Below are positions 10,629 to 21,699 of a stretch of 64,000 nucleotides of DNA, one piece after another. Below the pieces are notes generated by a model. The model was not told the DNA's origin. It worked only from the letters and a program-made list of their open reading frames with translations, and did no database searches. Each line of letters opens with the position of its first letter. The first letter of the stretch is position 1. This DNA is from Membranipora membranacea (Eukaryota; Bryozoa; Gymnolaemata; Cheilostomatida; Membraniporidae), in NCBI GenBank assembly GCA_914767715.1, contig OU612067.1, positions 24,462,162 through 24,526,161 on the forward strand, in the 5' to 3' direction. The position numbers and the translations under genes are program-made.

Positions 10629-11837
10629 ACATATGCTATTTTTTTTTGTCATGCGTTTAGATTATGAAATAAACGTGTGTGTAGCTGCAATAAACTTTTA
10701 TTTAATATAATTAATCATCAGAAGCATCGATTTAAAAAAATGAAAGAGAATTATGCGTGTGTAGTAATAGTTACCTTATTATTGAATATAAAACTACAGA
10801 AGAACACAAAAGCCACTGTATGCAGGCAAAAATGATAATCCGTTCTTGCAAAATTAAAAATTGTTTCCATTATAGAGACATAATGAATTTTTTTAGATTG
10901 AATGTGTGATTGAAAATGAGATGTTTATAAAGTTTGATGGAAAATATTAAATAGAGTAAGCAGCTAGAGTATTTATGTAATATCTAAACCTGCGCTAAAA
11001 CCAATAGTTCTTTGAGTTTTATGCAACACAAAAATTTGGCTTCCAAGTGATAATACTACTAATGTACTAAGATGAAAACTATTGAGAGACAAAATAGAAT
11101 TTCTTCTGAGATTAGAAATGAGGTAACAATAAGCCAATTTACAATGGTCGTTGCAAAAATATAAATGAAACAGTATGGGCAGTTAGATTGTAATCTATTT
11201 ACAAAACTTAGTTTCACAGTCTCCTAAGAGATAATTAATACATAGGTACCACCATGTAAAGTGATGAAAATAAATATGAGATAAAATACAAATCTCTGTG
11301 ATAAGAAATGAGATGAAAATCAGAGAATTTATAATGATGATGCAGCAAACTAAATGAAACATAATTGGCAGTAAGATTCTAAGTCTATCAATGCCATGAA
11401 CTATTTACAATGCGTGTGTATGATATAATTATAGGTTGATCTACAGCTCCTGCTCAGAAGCTGTGAATTGTTCATTCACATCTTCGGAGCGAGAGTCGTC
11501 CTCAACGGCAGGCAGAATATGGTATGCCATATTTATTATTTGCCTGTAATAAATATTGTCTTCATCGAGTCGATCCCAGGCTTTTACCCAAAACCTGTTG
11601 AGTCTTTCACATTTTAATTTTTTAGTTAGACTGCTAAAGCCTGCTGAAATCTCTTTCAGCTCCAGTTCTACAGAAGATCACTCCTTCCGTAACTCTTCAA
11701 TCAACATAAATGTTGGGGGCTTAACAAACTCTCACCTGGCGATTAAACTTGTTATGCCAGCCTGAAAACGGAAACAATATTATTCAATATGCACACATAG
11801 CTCCTGTTTTAAAGAAGCCTGTGAATATTATTTACTT

Positions 11838-11955
11838 TCAAGCTATAGTAACGCCTCCCAATATTTGGTATCATATTGGATGTCTCGGGCTAATCAAGAG
11901 CACTGGCTCTTGATTAACCAGATACCTCCAATAGGATTTGTGGCAACATTTTAGA
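11838..11955. repeat. Fragment of a dispersed repeat with an 11-bp hairpin
   Basis: CGCCTCCCAATATTTGGTATC and the bases after it match 47710-47765 (CGCCTCCCCATATTTGGTATC), the tail of the SINE-like element in the beta-adaptin gene. Inside this copy, TAATCAAGAGC-ACTG-GCTCTTGATTA (11891-11916) is a perfect stem-loop. It is a later insertion into the MULE. Confidence 0.6.
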
Positions 11956-12959
11956 TAGCCTATGAATTCAGTTGTCCGATGAGCTTCATTCAAATAAATT
12001 TTCATCGTCATGTTATTAGCAATTCTTCTACTACCTAAGCAATATGTCATATACCAAAAGGCGCTACTATAGCTTTAACTTTATGATTTAAAGCATAGAT
12101 TTTTGTAACACAGACACAAAATGTTGGTTGTTGCTCATTGCATACTGAGTGATGAACCTTTCTGATCAAGTGAAGATTGCTTTACAAGGGTTCAAATATG
12201 AACAACCCTAAACGAATTGTGAAATTGAATGTCAGTTACCTTCCAGAGAGTTATTTTTCTTTATCGCCTGTCGATACACTCCAGAATTTTGGCTCAAATC
12301 TTCCATTGAGCCATGTAATCTCAAAATACTCAAACAACTGCCTGAAGTGAGGCTCGTTGTACTCCGCGACCACATAGCGATAAGCTTCCTGAATCAAGTG
12401 GACAGGTAGGTAGGAGAGCCCCCACAGAAACCCACAAACACGACGAGTTCTGTGGTGATGGCGATAGCCTGATGCGAGACCTGTAACATTAACCATGCAC
12501 TCTCAAGTTTTTGAGGTAGAGCTGATGTGAGAAGTTATGCTAGTATAAAGTTTTTCTTGTTTCGTGGTTACTAACCTTTTAGAGAAACTTTTGTGCTTTC
12601 TCAATCATGACTAAATAACTTCATAAGAAGTTAAAATTTGATATTTATTATATTATTAATATATCGGTTTATTGCATATTTATAATCATAATATTATTAT
12701 TACTCATAGTCATAGTTATTTATGCATAACGTTGACTTCTTACCAAGCTTTTGCACCCTGCGCCAGATGCATTTCCGGAAATGGAAGTTACATCCTACTA
12801 TATGTACTCCTTGAAACGCTGATGAAAAAACAGCCCAGATCCCTAAACAGACAAATGAGATGATTTTTTATGATACAACTGTGCACAAGGCAATAAATGT
12901 CTTTTGTTTTAACAAGTGGAGGATTGGTCAAGGAAATATAACACAGAACAAGAACAACA

Positions 12960-13050
12960 TTGCAAAACACTACCACTTTATTTGTTCTGTCACTGCGTGA
13001 AAAACATTCATAAAGATGATTGTAGATTGACATTAAAAGCGTATATGTAC
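12960..13050 (+). repeat. LINE-type 3' tail fragment
   Basis: TTGTTCTGTCACTGCGTGAA ... AACATTCATAAAGATGATTG ... GACATTAAAAGCGTATATG matches the tail at 3500-3575. It lies between two coding blocks of the MULE transposase, so it inserted after that gene was in place. Confidence 0.6.
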
Positions 13051-15325
13051 CAAGAAAAAATGAAGAAGTTGCCCTCAATTAACAAACCCCAAAACGAAGC
13101 TTCATTATTGACATCTTGTGAATTAAAATTTACAGTTTGTATTTCAAATTTTACAGCTCAGTCAGGTGTGTTTTGATATTCTTTCACGAACAATTTAATT
13201 GTGTACCTTTCTCAAAATCGAAGATGATGGTTTGAACATTGAGATTGGCGATTTTCTTTAACTCATTGAACATCTATAAAAAGGCACAATGGAAAATATA
13301 ATTGGAAAGCAGTCAGGCATTCTTTAAAATACACCCAACCCGAATTTAAACACACAGTCTCAAATAAATACAGTGGAATAGTATAGTTATTATATTAGAA
13401 GATGTCAAGAATCATTTGATACCAAGCTACTAGTTTGGAGAGGTTAATCGAAGGAAAAAAAATGTCAACAATTGCTTAAAATCCTACTTCCTCTACATTA
13501 AATCTGAAATTCAGCCACAGACCAAAGTGTCTTACACGCAAGCGATCAATCCTGCTATAGAGAATAATTAGCATGGTCATTAAAGTGAGGCTCTTCAATT
13601 GCCAAATCCGAGGAAAGTAGTTAAGAATAGGATCAGGTAACCACTTGACGACCTGCACAGGAGGAATTTCTGAATAATTTTAGTTCAACTTTAACATATT
13701 AACTTGTTTGTGATTAATAATGGCGTGATTTTAAACGAGATAGTCTGATCAGTGGGTAACCTGTCGCTAATTAATCAGGATATCTAACCATTAAATAGTC
13801 TGCCTGCTGCTTTGAAGACATAAGGACATATACGGAGGGTAGTTGCTCTTCCCTATCGGCTGTTCTAACAAAGCAGTTTATTGTCAGAAGTTGTTGGAAA
13901 GGTTTGACAACTGTCTTGAAGGTTCCATCTATACCCCTACAATTGAAATTAGTCATGCTCTAGAAAGAAAATAATATATTGAAAATACAACAATATTATG
14001 AAAAGAGGTGACAAAAGGAAGAAGACCTGCAAACATGCAAATTCAATATTTGGCCTGCTGCATCGGTAGATACTGTTTGTTGATACAGGATGACTTTCTA
14101 AATTACCGAGGCCCACGCATCCCATACAATGTAGTGATTCTCCTCTACAGACAATAGTGAACCACTTGAATTCCTAGACTCAGGTTCGGTGGCAATGATT
14201 CCTTCAATTATTGTAATTTCAAACTTTGGTGCTTCCTGCCCTCGGGATGTTTGATTTGCATAGCAAGATACATCATCGGTATTATAAAGTTCCGTATTTC
14301 TGCAGTTTCTTCATAAAGCTTCTTAACAGCCCTATCAACAATTATTGATGTCGGGGCAAACGTATCCTCATTTACTAACTTTTCTGCCCGGTAGAATCAA
14401 TAAACAAACAAAAATCATCAGACTATCAGATAAACACATTCGTTTCAATGCAAGTAATCTGTAACATTCATAAATTATTAATGTCAGAGAGCAGACAAGC
14501 TTTATAGTTTGCCTATAGAGTCAACTACCATACCTATCTAGCGATGCGAGCACATTCTAGTGGTTTCCTATAGGCAGGATGATTGTGATCCCCTCTACTT
14601 ATATTGAATGCTCCATTCGACTCTTACACAATTGCTTTACACTTTGTTGGCTTGCCTTACCTCGCACAATGCCATCAAACTACCACTTCCTATCAAGAGA
14701 TCAGGATAGTATATCTAGTCATGTCAAGCCAACAGACAATTTCAGTACAATTCATGGTTTTATTATTAAATTTGTCAGTTGCGTTTTATTGGCAGCTTAT
14801 TCCAAAATCAGGAAAATATGTTTATGTTCAGTAGTTAGATGTCACTGAAGCACCTCACAATCCCTGTTCTCCTTAACATAGCGATGTCCTAGATGTCGAT
14901 CGATTAAACAATTCCCTTTGCGCTGGGTCGCTGCTCTCACTAGCGCAAACCTCGGACCATCGATAACTGTATCTATACATTGCCTGAAATGTGCATTATG
15001 ATATATGTTATGCAGTATGTATGTGCGTAGGATTTAGTCGTTTTATCAATTTTTGTATTAATGAAGCTATGATAAGGATGATTAATTTTCCACTCTGACA
15101 AAGTATGAAGATTCTGCAACACTTTTGTGTTTTGCCTGTGAGCAACTGCTCTGACCTGAGAATAGTGACAATATTACCGCTATACCTCACCTATAAGGCC
15201 CGTGCCTTATAGATGAAGGCGCCTTAGAGAGTGGAGCATAATATGCGCCTATATTATAGATGGGCTATCATTTGAAGCATTTTTATATTTGACTTAGACC
15301 AAAACCGTGGTTTGAAAAGGAAAGC

Positions 15326-15400
15326 CACATAGCTCAGTAGACAGAGCACCTACCTTGTGAACACAATGTTGCGGGTTTGAATCCGATCGAGGTCAGTTTT
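15326..15400 (+). repeat. tRNA-derived SINE head
   Basis: The sequence contains a box-A-like TAGCTCAGTAGACAGAGCA and a box-B-like GGGTTTGAATCC at tRNA spacing, followed by a T-run (TTTTTTTTCC). The anticodon arm does not pair convincingly, so this is a SINE or tRNA relic nested in the MULE. Confidence 0.55.
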
Positions 15401-15627
15401 TTTTTCCAAAGGGGTGCCTTGTAGATGTTGGGTGCCTCATAACTGTAGCATTTTTAATTTTTCCAAGGGAGGTGCTTCACTTATAAGGCCGGTGCCTTAT
15501 AAATGAGGTATTACAGGATTACTAAAGCTAGATCCTGATGCTGAATCATTGTTGAATCTTCTTGTCAGCGATTATAATATATGTTACAGACATTTAGAAT
15601 ATGATGTTTCTTAACATTTTTACCTAT

Positions 15628-15852
15628 CATCGTCAAGTCTGGCCTCCTCCGATAGTTGCACTGCATCTTTTTCTTTTTCTATGAAAGAGATTCTGGTGCA
15701 ATCGACAATATTGGGAAAAAGAATAAAACAGGACAAATTGAAAGATTTACATAAAACAATATCATGTCTTAGAAACTGACTTGCTCATCAGACAGGTCTA
15801 CCCATACTGTTCCCTTGACTGAGCCCGTGACAATCAAAGAGCTTTTTTATCT
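15628..15852 (-). other. Possible exon fragments, SUKH/KNR4-like (uncertain)
   Basis: Two short coding-like stretches lie just inside the right MULE array on the minus strand. One reads SSLIVTGSVKGTVWVDLSDE (about 15848-15790) and resembles the T-G-x-x-x-G-x-V-W-x-D segment of SMI1/KNR4 (SUKH) proteins. The other reads RISFIEKEKDAVQLSEEARL followed by DDDR and a GTAAAA that could be a donor (about 15702-15628). Neither is long enough to prove a gene. They could be the 5' exons of the transposase gene, a second gene of the element, or chance. Confidence 0.25.
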
Positions 15853-15887
15853 GTGATACACAAAATAACAAATTAAATACCTCCACG

Positions 15888-16250
15888 TTTTACTAATTGG
15901 GGCCAAGTTTCAGTACTTGAGGCCAAGTTTTACTAATTGGGGCCAAGTTTCATTGCATGGGCCAAGTTTTACTATTTGGGGCCAAGCTTTACGAATTGGG
16001 GCCAAGTTTCATTGCATCGGGCCAAGTTTTATATTTGGGGCCAAGTTTGTCTCGGGCCAAGTTTGGCTCAGGCCAAGTTTGGCTCGGGCCAAGTTTGGCT
16101 CGGGCCAAGTTTGTCTCGGGCCAAGTTTGGCTCGGGCCAAGTTTGGCTCGGGCCAAGTTTGGCTCGGGCCAAGTTTGGCTCGGGCCAAGTTTGGCTCGGG
16201 CCAAGTCTGTCTCGGGCCAAGTTTGGCTCGGGCCAAGTTGTCGGGGATTC
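15888..16250. repeat. Right terminal inverted array of the MULE
   Basis: This is the left array in reverse orientation and shorter. Inner units such as TTTTACTAATTGGGGCCAAG (15888-16045) give way to some twelve 16-bp units TTTGGCTCGGGCCAAG (about 16045-16240), then TTGTCGGGGATTC and the target-site duplication. Three units carry TTTGTCTC or TCTGTCTC variants. Confidence 0.9.
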
Positions 16251-16634
16251 GTGATATACCATAATGATTGATTTGGGTTGCCTAGATGGTTATCAACTCA
16301 TTTTAAAAATAAAACTTCTCGTTCATAGTTTTGAGGCAGCAGCACAACCTGCAATATTCCAATGTGGCACCTTACATAAAATATGGTAATTTGACTCATT
16401 TTCTATGTTTTATTGGTGTTAATGTTCTGTCGTGGGAACACTTCAGTTTAGCTCACACGGCAACTTCAAGTTAAATAAGTGCTGCAGAATTGTCTCCGTG
16501 ACATTAAGCGTGACCAACCTAAGCAGTATTATTGTAATCTACAAGTTTTGTTCCCAAATCTTTTAACAGACTGCTAATACCTGACATCAAGACTTGTTTG
16601 ATCTGGTGTCGCACTAATAAAAACAAGGCTTTGA

Positions 16635-16870
16635 AGTCATGATCTATAATGGCCCTAGCCACATCAGGCAGCCAAGATTCTTTCCTTGTTTTGATTACAA
16701 AATGAGGATATTATTGTCCGAACAAAATATACTTGTTATGACACACTAAGAAGCACTCATCTTTTGAAGCTAAAGCAACCAATGCTTTTTGTAACAATAG
16801 TATAAGGTTTCAAAGTAAGATCCTGTTGTTGAAGCAACAGACAAGGACTGTTTAAAATCAAAAGGAAGCT
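16635..16870. repeat. Hairpin-forming dispersed repeat, copy 3 of 3
   Basis: CCACATCAGGCAGCCAAGAT, TTTCCTTGTTTTGATTACAA and AGGATATTATTGTCCGAACA match the copies at 3.95 and 8.85 kb. The right arm is more decayed (GAAGCAACAGACAAGGACTG). Confidence 0.5.
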
Positions 16871-16874
16871 TGGG

Positions 16875-18555
16875 CTACATATCAAATGCCTAGTGTAGGT
16901 GAAGAAGGCTATCTAAGTGTAGAATTTTGTCACAGGCAACATCATATTTGATGCGATAAAACAGACAAGAGACAATTCCTTATCTGCTTAATCTGACATA
17001 GTCTGAGCCCAACAGACAATTTTCCCTACCCAACAATCCCCGGCAAGACATGGCCACTTGGATGATAAATCTTAATGAAGACACCATGCTGAGCCCTAAC
17101 TCATTTCCACAAGGTTAGTTTGAAATCTCCTGTCAAAATAGAAGAAGACCAGTAAGGAGGTATCTTATGTGAAAGAACCAATTGAACAGAGAAATGTTTA
17201 TTATATCTATAGTTATACCATTGTATTATTCATAATCAACAAAATCAAAACACCATATCTTTCATTCAATAACAGTCCAGAGCAAAATGTGGGCGAGTGC
17301 GTATGTGTGGGCGTGAGCGTTGGTGTGTGTAATTGCTATGTAATTCAAGTACCCAGTTCACTCTCCACCTCAGCGATTCCCATGACATCAGGCACGGAGC
17401 CAGAGCTGCTTGAATTTTGGTCACTAGCCTATACCACAAGTCTTATACCACCGAAATAGTCATAATGGTACATACCAAATTGCAGATACACACTGCAATT
17501 GTGCGGCCTATCAAGGAACGCTGACGCCTACAAGTGATTACTGAACGCAACAACACAAGAACCATAACCAAGGAGTCATTTCTCTTCTTCCCTTCCCTTC
17601 ATTCAATCCTACTTTCTGGCTTTATATGAATATATTTTCTGTCACTGGAGCAACTCAAAACTAAAATGTGTCACCGGGATTTAAACTAGTGGCCTCTTCC
17701 TCATTGTAACTACACAATTCAATTGCAATTAACGTCACCCACAATGAGATGCCTCGTTGCCCTTATGCTCATTCTCCATATAGTGTCCTTACAAGGTTTA
17801 TTACTAAGTCCATGGTCATCACCAACAGCATTTCGCGTTGTAGGTAGTTGTCTCTTCTTTTTACAAGGGGAAACAATTTTAATGTTCCAAAAACATTCCG
17901 CGTTTGATATGGTCAAAGTAAATAATTGATGTAGCTTGAATAATATGGCATTGTCTTGGAAATTATTGTATAGGTTTGTTGCTCAGATGAATATACATGA
18001 AAGAAGCTTAATGTCCTCTACATTGTTTGTTGGCTGATTGGTAATACTATGCGAATAAGAATGACAAAATAATTTCAAAAAAGCATCCCATTTAAATGGA
18101 TCCAGCTCCTTTGCCCGAACATACTGTGATGATGTTGCCTATTATCATACACATTGACCTTTTGAGATAAGCGGCAGCATTGATGCAATGTATCAATTTC
18201 AACACTACACTCACTTTCTAATAAAGTACAAGTTTGTCGAAAAGGTATGTCACCAAAACATCTAGCTATTATAGTATTAGTAAAATGGGCAGAGAAAGTT
18301 AGACTCTTAAAGTCTACTCAAGAAATCATGTTCATACTTACATGCAGACGTGCATGAATATTGCTAAATGGAAAGAAAAAACCAAAATAATTGACATTCA
18401 AAATTTACTTTGGCCAACAAAGTCACAGAGCAGAGCAGAGCACAGAGCAGCAATTGCTCAATTCGTGTTTATGGATTCGTGTCTGTGGATAAACATTCTT
18501 CTGCCTGGCTGTGTGTGCAGTTAAATGATGAAACTCAGCAATGCTCTTATTGCAC
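16875..18555. other. No confirmed gene
   Basis: I see no family resemblance in this stretch. One minus-strand frame (17423 down to a TGA at 17345-17347) reads DQNSSSSGSVPDVMGIAEVE, then SELGT and the stop, after an AG. It might be a terminal exon, but nothing upstream joins to it. No third exon (EPN/WND) for lectin B was found here. A short GTGTGGGCGTGAGCGTTGG run occurs near 17305. Confidence 0.4.
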
Positions 18556-18559
18556 TTAC

Positions 18560-18936
18560 CATTTTCTTAAAGCAATACCTGTTGAAAGTCCACCTTCTCT
18601 CTTGACTCCAATGTAACCAGGCAACCTTCTCCTTGCGTAAAGCAGAATGCCTGGGCTTGATCATGAGTCTTGCATTCATGAATAAATTTCATACATTTCT
18701 TAGATTTCCACAATTTCCAGCCCTCTGGACAAGTAGGCTCCCGAACTGGTAGTATACCTGTAGAAAACAATGGTCATATGTAAAGTACCACATCACCGCA
18801 AAGATATACAGATAACATAAATTTACGGTGTGCATGTCACATATCTGGGGCCTTATAAAAAAAACTGCATATATTATCACTGACCAGCAATACAGCTATA
18901 GAGAATACAGCTAAACAGAACCAGATGGTTTTCTAT
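18560..18936 (-). pseudogene. C-type lectin pseudogene (lectin B)
   Basis: Exon 1 (18885-18936, 52 bases) is clearly homologous to exon 1 of lectins C and D, but the start codon is ATA instead of ATG (I-E-N-H-L-V-L-F against M-E-N-H-L-I-L-L in D), and the donor is GTCAGT. Exon 2 (18560-18757, 198 bases) encodes the first half of a lectin domain (PTCPEGWKLWKSKKC ... QAQAFC ... CLVTLESREKVDFQQ) and then an in-frame TAA (18567-18569) three codons before its donor. No exon 3 is found within 2 kb downstream. The gene is dead on three independent counts. An alternative donor inside CAGGTATTG would remove the stop but would break the family's phase-1 junction. Confidence 0.85.
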
Positions 18937-19018
18937 TTGATCGCAGATCAATTCTCTGATAGGACTCTACAGTAGTATGCTCATCATCAGAAGTGTGAAG
19001 TTTATCTTACACTTAGCT

Positions 19019-19026
19019 TATTTATA
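19019..19026 (-). promoter_or_regulatory. TATA-box relic of lectin B
   Basis: The minus strand reads CCTATAAATAAGC, with TATAAATA 83 bases upstream of the mutated start codon. This is the same position as in lectins C (81) and D (82). Confidence 0.5.
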
Positions 19027-19029
19027 GGA

Positions 19030-20465
19030 TTGAAAATTATTGTATAGACTGGCAAGTACCCCCATACAATATGAATGGACATATTATGCTGTCTAAGAGT
19101 TTGTTAGAGTTTTATGGGAGCACACAAAAGAGTTGGCCTTGTGCGTTGCATACTACATTTATGCTATTTTGGGTGTATATTTTGATGCGGCTTCTATCAA
19201 AAATATGGGGAACGCTTAGAAAAAAACTGTGTGAAAAGGTTTCTTTTTGACAATCAATCATTTTATCATTCATTTACAGACTTGCCAATCCATGATTTTC
19301 TAAAACACTTACCAAAATTTACAAAATCCTTTTATTGCTTTCAAAACTCCAGGGTGTCTTGCATGACGAGAAATAGACCCGAAAAACTTTTTGGAATGTA
19401 AAATACACAGCACTGATTTTTGAAGCTGAATAGTCATTCAATGACCTGGTCTCTATCCGCTCGCAAACAAGCGGCAATTTGAGTCCAAATAAAGCTCTCG
19501 TCCCCGAACCTCTCGTTGACTCTCAACATCATTTATGTAAACCTTGTCTTTCAGCTTACGGGCTCTGCAAAGGTTCGGTTCTTGCACAGACTGTGTACTA
19601 ACGAACATTATCAGACCTATTATCCCGCATCTTATGCACAGGCATGGTAAAACTTGTTGTAATAATTAATTGGGATTGCACATGTCTGTATGTATTTGTG
19701 TGGAAAACTCCACGCCAAATCATATCAAATCTTGCCTAATTAAACTTAGTGTTCTTACTTCTTAGTACTCTCCCATAGAAATGAAGAGGGTCAAACTATT
19801 TATATGTCCACACTGCAATTACTTAAACAGAGACATCATTGTAATAAATTCAATAGCAACAGATTGATTAGGCAGAAAAATTCTCTTCCTTCTTTAAAAG
19901 AGAAACTCAAAAAGATTGCTCTTATAATCATCAAAGTAAGAATCACTAATGGTATGAAAGATATCAGTCCAAAATAAGAAAGTTTGGGGTATGGGGTTAA
20001 TAACCCTAAAATATTTTATTTTACAATTGATTGTTGGATGAGTCTAATATTAACACTGGGGCAGGAGGTTTGAGTTATCCCACTCCTAAAAGGAGGTAGG
20101 CAACTCTCATTGAAGAAAAGTTTAAACTTGGCTGATGTAAACCTTGAACAGGTAAAAGGTCCACATTAAATCAACGCAATGCTTTTCTGAATCCAATACC
20201 AGAGTTATAGATTATTGATCGCCGATGACAAGATTATGCAGGTAAAGCAAAATATACACTAAACATGCTTTTTGACTACCTTATTATATAAACAGGTGCT
20301 TGGAAAACCATAAATGGGTACAGCTAGCGTTTTTTGCATTTAAAACTCAATCACTATAAAAAGCCGTATGCCCTCTCTGGATGTATTATTTAGTTCAGTT
20401 AAGTTATGTAACTCACCAATGGTTCCTAGTTAGTATTAACACAATCCTTAATGTCTGTCTGACAG
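19030..20465. other. No gene recognised
   Basis: This is the upstream flank of lectin B followed by AT-rich sequence. No open frame with a recognisable domain or splice structure is seen. Confidence 0.5.
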
Positions 20466-20469
20466 ATTA

Positions 20470-20612
20470 ATTGGGGCCAATTTTCATTACATTGAGTCAA
20501 GTTTTATATTTAGGGCTAAGTTTGGCTCGGGCTGACAAATGACATAGTGAGTTAATTAGGGAAAAGACGAGAGAAGACAATAATGACAACAAAATTATGA
20601 CCGGATCTAGAT
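20470..20612 (-). repeat. MULE-array relic in duplicated block (copy 1)
   Basis: TAATTGGGGCCAATTTTCAT ... GTCAAGTTTTATATTTAGGG ... AAGTTTGGCTCGGGCTGAC is a short relic of the MULE terminal array. The flank continuing to ATGACCGGATCTAGA is almost identical to 27920-28072, so the two were copied with the surrounding lectin block. Confidence 0.75.
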
Positions 20613-20619
20613 AGATTCC

Positions 20620-21090
20620 CTGTTAAAAAGCCATGGCCAAAATGCCATTGGGGAAAAATGCCATTGTCATAATGCCATTGTCATAATGCCATGGCAATAA
20701 TGCGTTAGGTGAAAACACCACTGTACAATTTACCAATGCCAAAATACCAGTTGTACAAAACGCCAGTTGTGTCAAAATACCAGTGGATATAAAGCCAGAT
20801 GTGTCAAAATACCAATGGATATAAAGCCAGATTGGACATAATACCATGCGGGGCAACATACCATATCCCTAAAAAATACCATTGCCAAAATGCCAAAATA
20901 TATAACCAAAGGAGATCAAGCCGCGTTGTATTTTTTTTGGTCACATTACAGCTGCGGGTTGCTTGATCAGAGTAGGGGGTGGTTCAGTTGGTTAGAGCCA
21001 TCTCCTTTGCTGTTCAAGTCTAGAAGTTTCTTCGTTCAATTTCAATGATATCTGGGGTTTGTTGGGATCCACAAACTGAGAGCTAGTGAC
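20620..21090 (+). repeat. Left arm of inverted-repeat element
   Basis: The outer ~260 bp is a minisatellite of ~14-bp units around AATGCCATTGTCATA and AAAATACCAGT. It is followed by AACCAAAGGAGATCAAGCCG, a T-run, and a tRNA-like segment (GGTTCAGTTGGTTAGAGCC, 20980-20998). The whole arm matches the reverse complement of 23360-23806 at high identity. Long frames in it reflect the repeat and are not genes. Confidence 0.85.
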
Positions 21091-21699
21091 TTGTAATAAA
21101 TATTTCCCAACCATTCTTTAGAATAATATGACAATAACTTCATTGGATTATTAACTGGATTATTACCAACTTTTTTTTAAAGCCAAGTCTTGACTCATCG
21201 CTGCCCTAGAGACTCATGCTTACTAATGACATTGATAAGACTACGATGATTGAACATAGAGCCGGTTATCTCTGTATTTGTTAGTTGTATAAAAAGTTAC
21301 AGTTACAACTAACAGGAAGGAAAAACTTTGTTCACCCAAAATGAACTTTCACGGTTAGGCCATGGCCATAGTATTCAGCAAAGTCATTTAATAGGGGCTT
21401 GTGACTCACAGGATGTTCACAACTTGAATTTCATGTTGTAAATCTAGTAGAAATGATGATGATGGATATGGATAAGTTTTTAACATCTCTTCTGACCATA
21501 TACACATTCAACAAAATTTGTTTTCCTACTCGAGGGTATAAAAGCTACATAGTCTACAGAGCCGTTTTGTCAAAATGTGGTGTTACTATGCAGAGCTTTT
21601 GTTTCTCTTAAATAGTAATGTAATGTAACTTCTTCTGATTCCATTTAAAAAGAATGTTGAGAATTTTATATTTTAACAGGAGGATTTAGCTCCCCACGA

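Larger units (their letters stand above)
11441..14985 (-). pseudogene. MULE transposase with FLYWCH-like zinc finger, decayed
   Basis: Fragments on the minus strand appear in the order expected of an animal MULE transposase. A zinc-finger-like start (RKGNCLIDRHLGHRYVKENR, about 14985-14850) is followed by GDHNHPA (about 14590), as in FLYWCH domains. Next comes EDTFAPTSIIVDRAVKKLYE (about 14375-14310), then the catalytic region IDGTFKTVVKPFQQLLTINC (13935-13870, with the first DDE aspartate in DGTF) and VYVLMS. After these come VVKWLPDPILNYFP (about 13650), LSYLPVHLIQEAYRYV ... FEYFEITW (12420-12300) and a C-terminal stretch GWHNKFNRQV (about 11765) to EDDSRSEDVNEQFTASEQEL with the stop at 11441-11443. 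Stops and frameshifts separate the pieces (TGA after EVLQ; TGA in LRKE*SSVELELKE). Gaps may be introns or nested insertions. The family is recognised from motifs only. Confidence 0.8.
9683..16259 (-). mobile_element. Foldback-like MULE transposon with 9-bp target-site duplication
   Basis: The 9-mer GTGATATAC lies directly outside both ends (9683-9691 and 16251-16259). Between them is a 6559-bp unit. Its ends are inverted: the left end starts GGAAGCGCGACAACTTGG and the right end, reverse-complemented, GAATCCCCGACAACTTGG, with identity from CGACAACTTGG inward. Both termini continue as arrays of short tandem repeats (about 940 bp left, 360 bp right). The interior encodes a decayed Mutator-like (MULE) transposase on the minus strand. 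MULEs characteristically make 8-11 bp duplications, so end structure and coding content agree. Other repeats have inserted inside (about 11.84, 12.97 and 15.33 kb). Long terminal arrays of tandem repeats recall Drosophila foldback elements. The element is dead. Confidence 0.85.
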
